DNA of 5,615 nucleotides from Chthoniobacter flavus (GTDB lineage Bacteria; Verrucomicrobiota; Verrucomicrobiia; Chthoniobacterales; Terrimicrobiaceae): contig CAMBAQ010000126.1 of the NCBI GenBank assembly GCA_945863785.1, positions 1 through 5,615 of the forward strand, read 5' to 3'. Shown in pieces: positions 1-5,451 of this stretch. The notes beneath the pieces were generated by a model. The model saw only the letters and a program-made list of their open reading frames with translations, did no database searches and had not been told where the DNA came from. Every line of letters begins with the position of its first letter. Position 1 is the stretch's first letter. The translations under genes were made by a program, and so were the position numbers.

Positions 1-88
1 CGATTCTCGCAGCATCGGCGAGGAGTTCGGGTTCGAGTGTTGTATAATCCCACCAGGCGGGAGCGAGTTTACTGATTGGTCTTGGCAT
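1..88 (-). CDS. NagB-like glucosamine-6-phosphate deaminase family protein, N-terminal 29 codons
   Basis: This frame opens with ATG at 88-86 and stays open to the window edge, so only the N-terminus is visible. The readable part includes APAWWDYTTLEPELLADAA. From memory, the WWDYTTL(D/E) segment followed by LL-DAA is a hallmark of the N-terminus of NagB-like proteins in Verrucomicrobiota, Planctomycetota and Bacteroidota, annotated as glucosamine-6-phosphate deaminase or 6-phosphogluconolactonase. Such enzymes convert an amino-sugar phosphate to a keto-sugar phosphate plus ammonia, but no catalytic residue lies in this fragment. The start is 12 bases after the stop of the PIG-L gene, so the two are very probably co-transcribed. 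NagB-like and PIG-L domains are known as a single fused protein in Bacteroidota, which supports a functional link. There is no Shine-Dalgarno motif upstream (CCTAAAAGCTC before ATG). The family call rests on a short peptide. Confidence 0.6.
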   Translation of the reverse strand, partial: MPRPISKLAPAWWDYTTLEPELLADAARI

Positions 89-100
89 GAGCTTTTAGGT

Positions 101-847
101 TTAAGTCTTAAGAAGATCGGCGATCGGATCGAAGTCTTCGGGGCCGAAGCCCAAGTGGGAATGGCGACGCCAACCTTCGGCGAACTCGTATGTTTGGCTC
201 ATTAACCCGACCTCGCGGCTCATGCGTTCCATTTCGTCGAGGTAGGCATCCATCCCCTGCGTAACGTCGAGCCATTCTTTTTGTGAAGCATGGCAGGCGA
301 GCATCGCACGCTTACGGGCGAGCACCGGGCCGATGTCGGCGAAGAAATGCGGGGTGACCGGCTGGCGGAGGGCGTCGTTGAGCCCGTGTGGCAGAGCGTG
401 ATAGAGGGCAACCGGCTTATCGTAAATCACGACATCTGGGCTGGTGACGAAGTTTTTCATTGCCCGCGTAAACGCACCTGTCACGACAAGTCGTGTCGTG
501 TTCTGGTGGTCCTCCATGTAATCCTGCGGACTCTGGGTGAGAATGATGTCCGGTTGGATTTTCCGGATCATCGCCGCTGCGTGGGCTATCGATGAAGCGT
601 CGTAAAAAATAGCGAGATCGTCGAAGAGCGGTGGATGAGCGGTTCCTCCGGCAAGCTTTGCCGAATCCTGAGCCTCTTGCCAGCGGACGGAGATGGCCTC
701 CTCTCGGGAGAGAGTCGCTGATCCACAGCACCCGTTGGCAAGGTTCCAGAGATGGATTTCGCACCCTGCATCCTTCAGGCGCAGGAGGGTGCCGGCCATC
801 ATGAACTCAATGTCGTCTGGGTGGGCGGCAGCGGCGAGGGCAATCAT
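101..847 (-). CDS. PIG-L (LmbE-like) family N-deacetylase
   Basis: This 248-residue protein has the usual length for a stand-alone PIG-L/LmbE zinc hydrolase, a family that removes N-acetyl groups from N-acetylglucosamine-type sugars and conjugates. The signature AHPDD is at residues 8-12: His9 and Asp12 are the expected zinc ligands and Asp11 the general base. The third ligand is probably His114 in the segment PQDYMEDHQNTTR, preceded by a strand IILTQ (101-105), as in the family. There is no signal peptide or membrane segment, so it should be cytoplasmic. The ATG begins 3 bases after the stop of the isomerase gene and the NagB-like gene starts 12 bases after its end, indicating translation from one mRNA. 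The start is well placed because AHPDD normally sits about 8 residues in. The substrate is not readable; the context suggests an acetylated amino sugar or its phosphate. Some PIG-L members act on mycothiol or bacillithiol precursors, which this context does not favour. Confidence 0.92.
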   Translation of the reverse strand: MIALAAAAHPDDIEFMMAGTLLRLKDAGCEIHLWNLANGCCGSATLSREEAISVRWQEAQDSAKLAGGTAHPPLFDDLAIFYDASSIAHAAAMIRKIQPDIILTQSPQDYMEDHQNTTRLVVTGAFTRAMKNFVTSPDVVIYDKPVALYHALPHGLNDALRQPVTPHFFADIGPVLARKRAMLACHASQKEWLDVTQGMDAYLDEMERMSREVGLMSQTYEFAEGWRRHSHLGFGPEDFDPIADLLKT

Positions 848-850
848 AAA

Positions 851-1699
851 TCAGAGCGCAAGAATCGCATCCATCGCCCGGGAGGTCGTATGGATGAGGA
901 CCTCCGGGCAGTGCTTGTAGAAAGGCACGGGAGGGATCATCTCAGCAGCAATCCAACCGTCGTAGCCGACTTTGTGAAGCGCTGCCATGACCGCCGGCCA
1001 ATGCACATCGCCGGAAAGCAAGTCGCAGAATCCATCAGTGGTCCCCACGTTGCGGCGGTAATCTTTAAAATGAACACGCTTGATTCGTGAGCCGAGGATT
1101 TCTATCCAATGCTCTGGATAACCGAAGGCCAGCGTGTTCGCGACGTCAAAGTAGACCCCGACGTTCTTGCTGCCGAACTGGTCTACAAATGCTCGCATTT
1201 CCATTGGGCTGAGGAGGAATTTATTCCAGACATTTTCCACCGCGATGGTCACGCCAGCTTTCTCAGCTGCGGGAAGCGCAGCCTTGATAAACTCCGTCGC
1301 GCGCTCATAGGCAAGATCGTAACGTACGGTTTCCGCGCCCGGAATGAAGTCCACCCCGACCGCACCGGGAACGGCAAGGATCGTGTCTATTCCGAGTTGC
1401 TCGGCGCACTCGATCTCCCGGGCAAGGATTTTCGCTGCGTTGTCCCGCACAGCCGGATCAGCGCTGGCGGCATTGGCGCCCCAATAGAGGAACGACATCA
1501 ACCCACTGAGTTCGAGACCATGTTTTTTTGCGAGCAATCGGAAAGATTTCAGTTCCTCCGGGGTGCTCTTCAGATTGACCGGACCGTCCTCGCTGAGATC
1601 GATCTCGAAGCCGGTAAACCCCGCCTCTTTCGCGAGGACCAATTTTTCTTCGATGCTCCAGTTTCCGTAGAAACAACAAATGCCGATGGATTTTTTCAT
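851..1699 (-). CDS. Sugar phosphate isomerase/epimerase (xylose isomerase-like TIM barrel)
   Basis: The 282-residue protein is a member of the AP-endonuclease-2/xylose isomerase-like TIM-barrel superfamily, which contains D-tagatose 3-epimerase and L-ribulose- or L-xylulose-5-phosphate 3-epimerase. The four metal ligands expected for the epimerases are visible: Glu155 in VENVWNKFLLSP, Asp185 in YFDVAN, His210 in RVHFKD and Glu253 in AAEM. The VENVWNKFLLSP block resembles the UlaE/hexulose-6-phosphate isomerase branch, but I would not name the substrate. I chose ATG at 1699. The frame remains open for 85 more codons upstream, but that stretch overlaps the end of the preceding dehydrogenase gene in another frame and reads as arginine/serine-rich shadow sequence, while MKKSIGICC leads directly into the first barrel strand. 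It starts 13 bases after the upstream stop and ends 3 bases before the PIG-L start. The leader reads ACCAAACCAAACT and has no Shine-Dalgarno. It is probably cytoplasmic and acts on a ketose intermediate of the operon's pathway (inference). Confidence 0.9.
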   Translation of the reverse strand: MKKSIGICCFYGNWSIEEKLVLAKEAGFTGFEIDLSEDGPVNLKSTPEELKSFRLLAKKHGLELSGLMSFLYWGANAASADPAVRDNAAKILAREIECAEQLGIDTILAVPGAVGVDFIPGAETVRYDLAYERATEFIKAALPAAEKAGVTIAVENVWNKFLLSPMEMRAFVDQFGSKNVGVYFDVANTLAFGYPEHWIEILGSRIKRVHFKDYRRNVGTTDGFCDLLSGDVHWPAVMAALHKVGYDGWIAAEMIPPVPFYKHCPEVLIHTTSRAMDAILAL

Positions 1700-1712
1700 A
1701 GTTTGGTTTGGT

Positions 1713-2744
1713 TTAGTTTTTTGAGATTTTGACCGTGCGCCCGGAGACAGCGGATTGGATTTCAGCGAGCGTTGTAGCGAGAGATTCCGCAGCCTGTTCG
1801 CCTGTGGCGATCTTCGGCGCCTTTTTTTTCTGGAGGCACGCGATGAATGCGGCGAGTTCGTTGTAGTAGCCGCCGAGCGAAGAAAGGTTGCCCGCACCGG
1901 CCGAGGATTCCCCAACGCCAGGATTAGTGAAAGGCAGAGGCTGCTTCTTTCCATCGCCGATTGTCACCATCAGACTCGGGTTGGCCCCGCTGTCGAACTC
2001 GACAGCTCCGCGCTCAAAAACGGCTTGGAACGCCATCTGAAATCCCCAGTTCTTCGGATAATTCCAACCGCCCTCGGCAGTCACAGCCATATTTTTAAAG
2101 TGGTAGGTCGTGAAGATGTTGCTCCAGCCGGATTTATCGCGCGTGCCGACAGAGGTCACGGCTTCCGGACTGCCGAGCAGATGATGCACATAATCCGTGT
2201 CGTGGATATGCAGGTCGAGGGCCGCGCCTCCCGATCGCGTTCCATCGTTGAGCCAGTCCTCCGTGCTATAGGAAGGACGTCCCGCGCGGCGCTGGAGCGA
2301 GAGACTCAGTAATTTTCCGGCTTTGCGGGATTTCACGAAGGCTTCAAATGCGATGTATTCCGGCCAGAAACGGATGCACTGGCCGACCTGGAAAAGGACA
2401 CCCGCCTTCTTCGCCGCTGCGGCAATTTTTTTCCCGTCGGCCTTCGTCAGCGCAAGAGGCTTCTCGCAGAAGAGGTGCTTGCCAGCCGAGATCGCCTTCA
2501 TGGCAAACGGAGCATGGAGGTCGGTGGGCAGGCAGATATCCACAAGATCCACATCACAGGATTGGATCATTTCCTCGAACGTCCCAAAGACGGTAGCTTC
2601 GATACCCAGCTTCGCGATATCCCGTTTGGCCTTGGCCTGTTGTTTGTCTACGACTGCCACGAGCTTGGCATCGTGAAGCTGTTTGTAAATCTGGGCGTGC
2701 ATGGTTCCCATGAAACCCATTCCGATGATAGCGACTTTTTGCAT
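1713..2744 (-). CDS. Gfo/Idh/MocA family NAD(P)-dependent oxidoreductase (second of tandem pair)
   Basis: The 343-residue protein has the standard two-domain Gfo/Idh/MocA layout. An N-terminal Rossmann fold begins at residue 3 with VAIIGMGFMG (Gly8, Gly10, Gly13), and the cofactor-pocket motif EKP is at 94-96. The C-terminal alpha/beta substrate domain carries Asp177-x-His179-x-His181-x-x-Asp184, the family's D-x-G-x-H-x-x-D motif with His in place of Gly. By analogy with inositol dehydrogenases, Asp177 and His181 are the likely catalytic pair. Members oxidise or reduce hydroxyls on sugars, inositols and sugar acids in the cytoplasm. The protein is closely related to the gene just upstream; shared blocks include FWPEYI, GRPSYS, LDLHIHD, WNYP and NWGFQM. 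It differs by a Gly/Ser-rich insertion of about 15 residues near 276-290, before GGYYNELAAF. The ATG lies 5 bases after the upstream stop and the A/T-rich leader lacks a Shine-Dalgarno. A run of eight A on the coding strand (1822-1829) falls near codons 306-308 without breaking the frame. Confidence 0.93.
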   Translation of the reverse strand: MQKVAIIGMGFMGTMHAQIYKQLHDAKLVAVVDKQQAKAKRDIAKLGIEATVFGTFEEMIQSCDVDLVDICLPTDLHAPFAMKAISAGKHLFCEKPLALTKADGKKIAAAAKKAGVLFQVGQCIRFWPEYIAFEAFVKSRKAGKLLSLSLQRRAGRPSYSTEDWLNDGTRSGGAALDLHIHDTDYVHHLLGSPEAVTSVGTRDKSGWSNIFTTYHFKNMAVTAEGGWNYPKNWGFQMAFQAVFERGAVEFDSGANPSLMVTIGDGKKQPLPFTNPGVGESSAGAGNLSSLGGYYNELAAFIACLQKKKAPKIATGEQAAESLATTLAEIQSAVSGRTVKISKN

Positions 2745-2749
2745 ATTTT

Positions 2750-3727
2750 TTATTTTAAGGAGATTTGTTTTCCAGTGTCCGCAGATTGAATTTCGGCGAG
2801 AACGAGATCCAGAGAGGCTGAGGCCTGATCACCAGTACTGATAGAGACCGTCTCGCTCCGTTCGAGGCAGCCTATAAAATAGGCGAGTTCGTGGTAGTAG
2901 CCATCGTGGGGAGGCATCAACAAAGCAATCGGCTCAGCCTCGCCTGCCGCGAGCGTGAGCGCGGAACGTGAATCGAAGTCGAGCACCGCACGCTCGAAGA
3001 CCGCAGTGTAGCGCATTTGGAATCCCCAGTTGGCTGGATAGTTCCAAGCTCCGTCGGCCGTCACGATACGACCGTCGTAAAGGTATTGCGTGGAGATGCT
3101 GCTCCAGCCGGTTTCATCACGCAGGCCCTGCGAGAACACCGCTTCGGGCGCTCCGAGAAGGTGAAGCAAAAAATCCGCATCGTGAATGTGAAGATCCAGC
3201 GCAGCTCCGAGGCAGCGATCCGGTTTATTCACCCAATCATCGATACTGTAGCTGGGGCGGCCCGTGCGTCGGCTCAGCGAGAGCGAGAGCAACCGACCGT
3301 GCTCGCCGGAGTCCACGATCCGCTTCAGCGTGATATATTCCGGCCAGAAGCGGATGCAGTGGCCGACCATGAAATGCCGATCAGACTGGTGCGCAGCTAA
3401 GGTCATGTCCGAGGCATCACTCCTCGTCAGGGCGATGGGCTTTTCGCAAAAAACGTGCTTCCCTGCGGCGAAGGCCTCAAGCGCGATGGTACGGTGGATA
3501 TCGGTCGGCAGGCAGATATCCACGACAGAAAATTCCACCTCCTCCATGGCGGACGCTAAACTAGCAAACACAGGAACGCCTTCCAGATGGCTGGCCCGAA
3601 GGGACTCGCCCAGATCCTCACCCCGTGGATCAACAACGGCTACGACGCATGCATCGGGAAACAGGTGGTAAACATCGGCATGCTTTTTCCCCATGAAACC
3701 GAAACCGGCGAGCAAGACTCGTTGCAT
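2750..3727 (-). CDS. Gfo/Idh/MocA family NAD(P)-dependent oxidoreductase (first of tandem pair, operon-leading gene)
   Basis: The protein has 325 residues from the ATG at 3727. A TTG two codons upstream (3733) is possible, but MQRVLLAGFGFMG begins exactly as this family usually does. Visible motifs are the Rossmann GxGxxG (Gly8, Gly10, Gly13), EKP at 95-97, and Asp178-x-His180-x-His182-x-x-Asp185 in the substrate domain. It is a sugar-type dehydrogenase of the same subfamily as its downstream neighbour, by eye about half identical, without that protein's Gly/Ser-rich insertion. It is the first gene after the intergenic promoter/operator and is followed after 5 bases by the paralog, so it leads the operon. 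There is no ribosome-binding site, and the predicted promoter would start transcription almost at the ATG, suggesting a leaderless message. The tandem pair probably performs two redox steps, for example oxidation followed by reduction around an isomerisation, or forms a heteromer (inference). The substrate is unknown. Confidence 0.93.
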   Translation of the reverse strand: MQRVLLAGFGFMGKKHADVYHLFPDACVVAVVDPRGEDLGESLRASHLEGVPVFASLASAMEEVEFSVVDICLPTDIHRTIALEAFAAGKHVFCEKPIALTRSDASDMTLAAHQSDRHFMVGHCIRFWPEYITLKRIVDSGEHGRLLSLSLSRRTGRPSYSIDDWVNKPDRCLGAALDLHIHDADFLLHLLGAPEAVFSQGLRDETGWSSISTQYLYDGRIVTADGAWNYPANWGFQMRYTAVFERAVLDFDSRSALTLAAGEAEPIALLMPPHDGYYHELAYFIGCLERSETVSISTGDQASASLDLVLAEIQSADTGKQISLK

Positions 3728-3734
3728 GGCCAAA

Positions 3735-3763
3735 TATGTAACAAAAATATTTTGTTACGTCAA
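3735..3763 (-). promoter_or_regulatory. Predicted sigma-70-type promoter of the catabolic operon
   Basis: On the minus strand, TTGACG (3763-3758, five of six matches to TTGACA) is followed by exactly 17 bases and then TACATA (3740-3735), a weak -10 with three of six matches. A shifted reading CATATT (3738-3733) matches TATAAT better but leaves a 19-base spacer. The spacer is almost entirely the inverted repeat. Transcription would start about 7 bases below the -10, near 3728, one base before the ATG at 3727. The good -35, ideal spacing and position between regulator and operon support the call; the poor -10 lowers it. Confidence 0.5.
3738..3758. promoter_or_regulatory. 21-bp inverted repeat, candidate operator for the adjacent GntR/LacI-type regulator
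   Basis: Two perfect 9-base arms, GTAACAAAA (3738-3746) and TTTTGTTAC (3750-3758), flank the centre ATA. The repeat lies in the 49-base gap between the regulator and the operon, filling the space between the predicted -35 and -10, where a bound repressor would block RNA polymerase. Its size and two-fold symmetry suit a dimeric winged-helix regulator. AraR-type proteins, which have the same GntR/LacI architecture, bind A/T-rich palindromes of similar size. It is unlikely to be a terminator: there is no T tract after the hairpin and it lies only 10 bases before the next ATG. Binding by this particular regulator is inferred. Confidence 0.75.
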
Positions 3764-3782
3764 GGGCCCCCTCTTAAAAAAA

Positions 3783-4874
3783 TCAGGCAGTACTCCCGGG
3801 AGAGAATGTCGCCAGAAGTTTAAGGTGTTGCAGCGGTCCGTTAATCGCCATGCGCGCAGCCTCGCTCCCCATCATGCGGAAATCGAATCCGGCAGAGGTC
3901 ATCGAACGGTCAAGGGCAATCCGGCTGCCCATGGTTGTGACGAGCCCAATACGCCTAGGGACATCCATGCCAGCCTGACGGAGAGCATCCAGCACTGCGA
4001 CGGCGGCATTGTCCTCCGTGGCGACCAGAAGAATTTTGCGACGTTCTTTGCGCAATTCGGCTATCAAACCGTCGAGGGCGGAGGAGGAATCCAACGTGAA
4101 CACAGGAGCCTTCCCGAAGGGCCCATTTGCGGCATCCTGTAACGCATCGAGCATTTCCTCTGATGGCGCGTAGCCGCGAAATGGAAGCAAGATAGAGAGT
4201 TTGGCAAATTGGTTTTGCGCGGCATGGTTGATGACCATCCGAGCCGCACTTTGCACGTCGGCAGACACGCAACCGAGGAAAGGCAGATTCGTGCTGCGAT
4301 AAAGCACAACGCCCTGATGAATACGGTTTTTAAACCGCGCTAAGACACGTTCCGGCCATAACTCGTCGAGAACGACTCCCCGGATGCGTTCGGAATGGAG
4401 GAGAAGAAAATCCTCCATGCTCTGCCGAATCTCATGATCGGACCCTGATAAGGACTGGGCCGTTGGGTGTGTCTGCCGGAAGAGCACGCGATCATGCACG
4501 AGCAGCATGGCTCGCTCAAGTTCACCACAAGTCTCATCCACCCCCAGCATGATTTCGCGACCGACTTGGGTCCAGTGCTCCAAGCGCCGGATCAGGCAAG
4601 CCACCATTGCAGGTTTTTCTAAAAGTCGGCGGGCGGCGGGGAGAAAATACCGACCGTTGGCAGCCCGCCAAAGCTGGCCGGAATCGCTCAACTCATTCAG
4701 GACCCGAAAAGCGCTGACGTTCGAAATTCCATAGCTTTTTCCCAAGAAACGCGTGACGGGAAGGGCTTCAAGCAGAGGCCATCGGTTGGCGCGGCTGATC
4801 TCGATCAGACTTTCCCGTAGAGCCGTGACCCCATTCCCCTGCATCTTTGGCTTCACTTGTGGCATTGACCACAT
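3783..4874 (-). CDS. GntR-type winged-helix regulator with LacI-like sugar-binding domain
   Basis: The 363-residue protein has an N-terminal winged helix-turn-helix (about 15-80). Its recognition region is LGKSYGISNVSAFRVLNELS, and the wing is RAANGRYFLP. A LacI/periplasmic-binding-protein-like effector domain follows from about 88 to 345, with alternating strands and helices such as MVACLIRRL, IRGVVLDELW, GVVLYRST, LSILLPFRGYAPSEEMLDAL, ILLVATEDNAAVAVLDALRQAG and RRIGLVTTMG. This AraR-like architecture normally makes dimeric repressors that release DNA on binding a sugar. The start is uncertain: ATGs occur at codons 1, 4 and 11 (4874, 4865, 4844), none has a Shine-Dalgarno, and an in-frame TGA lies two codons above the first. 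The gene lies immediately upstream of the operon on the same strand, with the candidate operator in the gap, which makes it the likely local regulator. It overlaps the relic regulator upstream by 22 bases in another frame. The effector cannot be read from sequence. Confidence 0.9.
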   Translation of the reverse strand: MWSMPQVKPKMQGNGVTALRESLIEISRANRWPLLEALPVTRFLGKSYGISNVSAFRVLNELSDSGQLWRAANGRYFLPAARRLLEKPAMVACLIRRLEHWTQVGREIMLGVDETCGELERAMLLVHDRVLFRQTHPTAQSLSGSDHEIRQSMEDFLLLHSERIRGVVLDELWPERVLARFKNRIHQGVVLYRSTNLPFLGCVSADVQSAARMVINHAAQNQFAKLSILLPFRGYAPSEEMLDALQDAANGPFGKAPVFTLDSSSALDGLIAELRKERRKILLVATEDNAAVAVLDALRQAGMDVPRRIGLVTTMGSRIALDRSMTSAGFDFRMMGSEAARMAINGPLQHLKLLATFSPGSTA

Positions 4875-5150
4875 GCTTCAAGCAAACCAGAGAGAATGTC
4901 AAACCCGCCGATTGCCCGTCTCAACCGTTTTTTTAACGCCCAACCGAGCATTATCGGCGGATTGATCAGCGTCACGGTGCTAACCGCATCCATGCTTCGT
5001 TTCGGAGTTTTTTGAAGCAACTCTCTTGGCTTCCCTAGCGTGTTTCTATTCCACTTTTCGGGTTCCAATTTTTCCAAGGCCGCACGGAGGGTGGGCCGGC
5101 TCACAAGCGGGTGCCATCTGAGTTCCCGCTCGGCCGGGGCGTGCTGCTCT
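4853..5150 (-). pseudogene. Truncated GntR-family regulator relic (DNA-binding part only)
   Basis: One minus-strand frame, open from 5188 to a TGA at 4855-4853, contains APAERELRWHPLVSRPTLR followed by AALEKLE. This matches the pattern (P)SERxLxxxxxVSRPTLRxAL of GntR-type winged helices. A wing-like GKPRELLQ and linker KR follow, then VTLINPP, which looks like the first strand of a LacI-like effector domain. The similarity then stops, and the frame ends about where the intact regulator begins. No ATG precedes the helix-turn-helix in this frame: the only internal start is the GTG at 5104, inside the motif, and a TAA lies at 5191-5189. Both ends of a normal gene of about 350 residues are therefore missing. 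It could be a remnant of a duplicated or neighbouring regulator. The alternative, a short functional DNA-binding protein, is unlikely without a start codon. The family call is from motif memory. Confidence 0.6.
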
Positions 5151-5356
5151 GCCCCCGCCCGTAGTGTTCTTTCACATACATGGACAAATTATTATTGTAG
5201 AGATGCTCGGCAGGCGTATTCCCGAAATCCAACTCCACCCAAGTGCTCCAGTTTTTCAATTCGATCGAGGCGGCCATCATGATATTACGAATTCCTTTGT
5301 AGCCCTTCCTCGGTGTAGTGGCGCAGAAAGATGCGGTAGCAAAGTTCCTTAAGCAT
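5101..5356 (-). pseudogene. Unidentified frameshifted coding remnant
   Basis: This region lacks an intact long gene but has two coding-looking minus-strand fragments in adjacent frames. The first (5356-5285, 23 codons) starts MLKELCYRIFLRHYTEEG and stops soon after. The second (5280-5101, 59 codons) contains ASIELKNWSTWVELDFG then TPAEHLYNNNLSMYVKEHYG. Its frame is also open above the ATG, where it reads KGYKGIRNI, so a one-base shift near 5300 would join the two into a plausible protein segment. Third codon positions in the second fragment are mostly G or C, as in real genes. I do not recognise the family. It may be a decayed gene, or a sequence error could have split a real one. Confidence 0.35.
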
Positions 5357-5451
5357 CTATTGCACCGTTTTCAATGAATCCACTGAATACCCGGCCAGAG
5401 TGATCTGGCGGAGCGACACTGCTTGCCGTGCTGCTGGTATTCGTACGCTAG

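Noticed and set aside
1822..1829. Run of eight A on the coding strand in the second dehydrogenase as a programmed slippage site
   Set aside because: The frame is intact across it, it encodes a plain Gln-Lys-Lys-Lys stretch near the C-terminus, and nothing suggests a useful alternative product.
1700..1954. An 85-codon in-frame N-terminal extension of the isomerase
   Set aside because: It lies wholly inside the 3' end of the dehydrogenase gene in another frame, is arginine/serine-rich low-quality sequence, and the real protein starts with MKKSIGICC at the first barrel strand.
290..2789. Many long plus-strand open frames opposite the operon (for example 1109-1732 and 1755-2312)
   Set aside because: They are antisense to genes with clear family motifs, show no recognisable domains, and are expected by chance opposite GC-rich coding sequence.
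3764..3802. Possible terminator after the regulator: the perfect palindrome CTCCCGGGAG (3793-3802) followed by a run of seven T on the minus strand (3782-3776)
   Set aside because: The palindrome has no loop sequence, lies within the last regulator codons, and is separated from the T run by about ten bases, so it does not make a standard intrinsic terminator.
4874..4902. A perfect TTGACA (4902-4897) upstream of the regulator as its -35 box
   Set aside because: At 17 bases spacing the -10 would be GAAGCA, a very poor match, and no better hexamer lies at 16 to 18 bases. It is left as a coincidence unless transcription data support it.
5182..5198. A/T-rich ACAAATTATTATTGT as a second operator copy
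   Set aside because: Only the outer four bases pair (ACAA/TTGT), the sequence does not match the GTAACAAAA arms, and it falls within a coding-like fragment.
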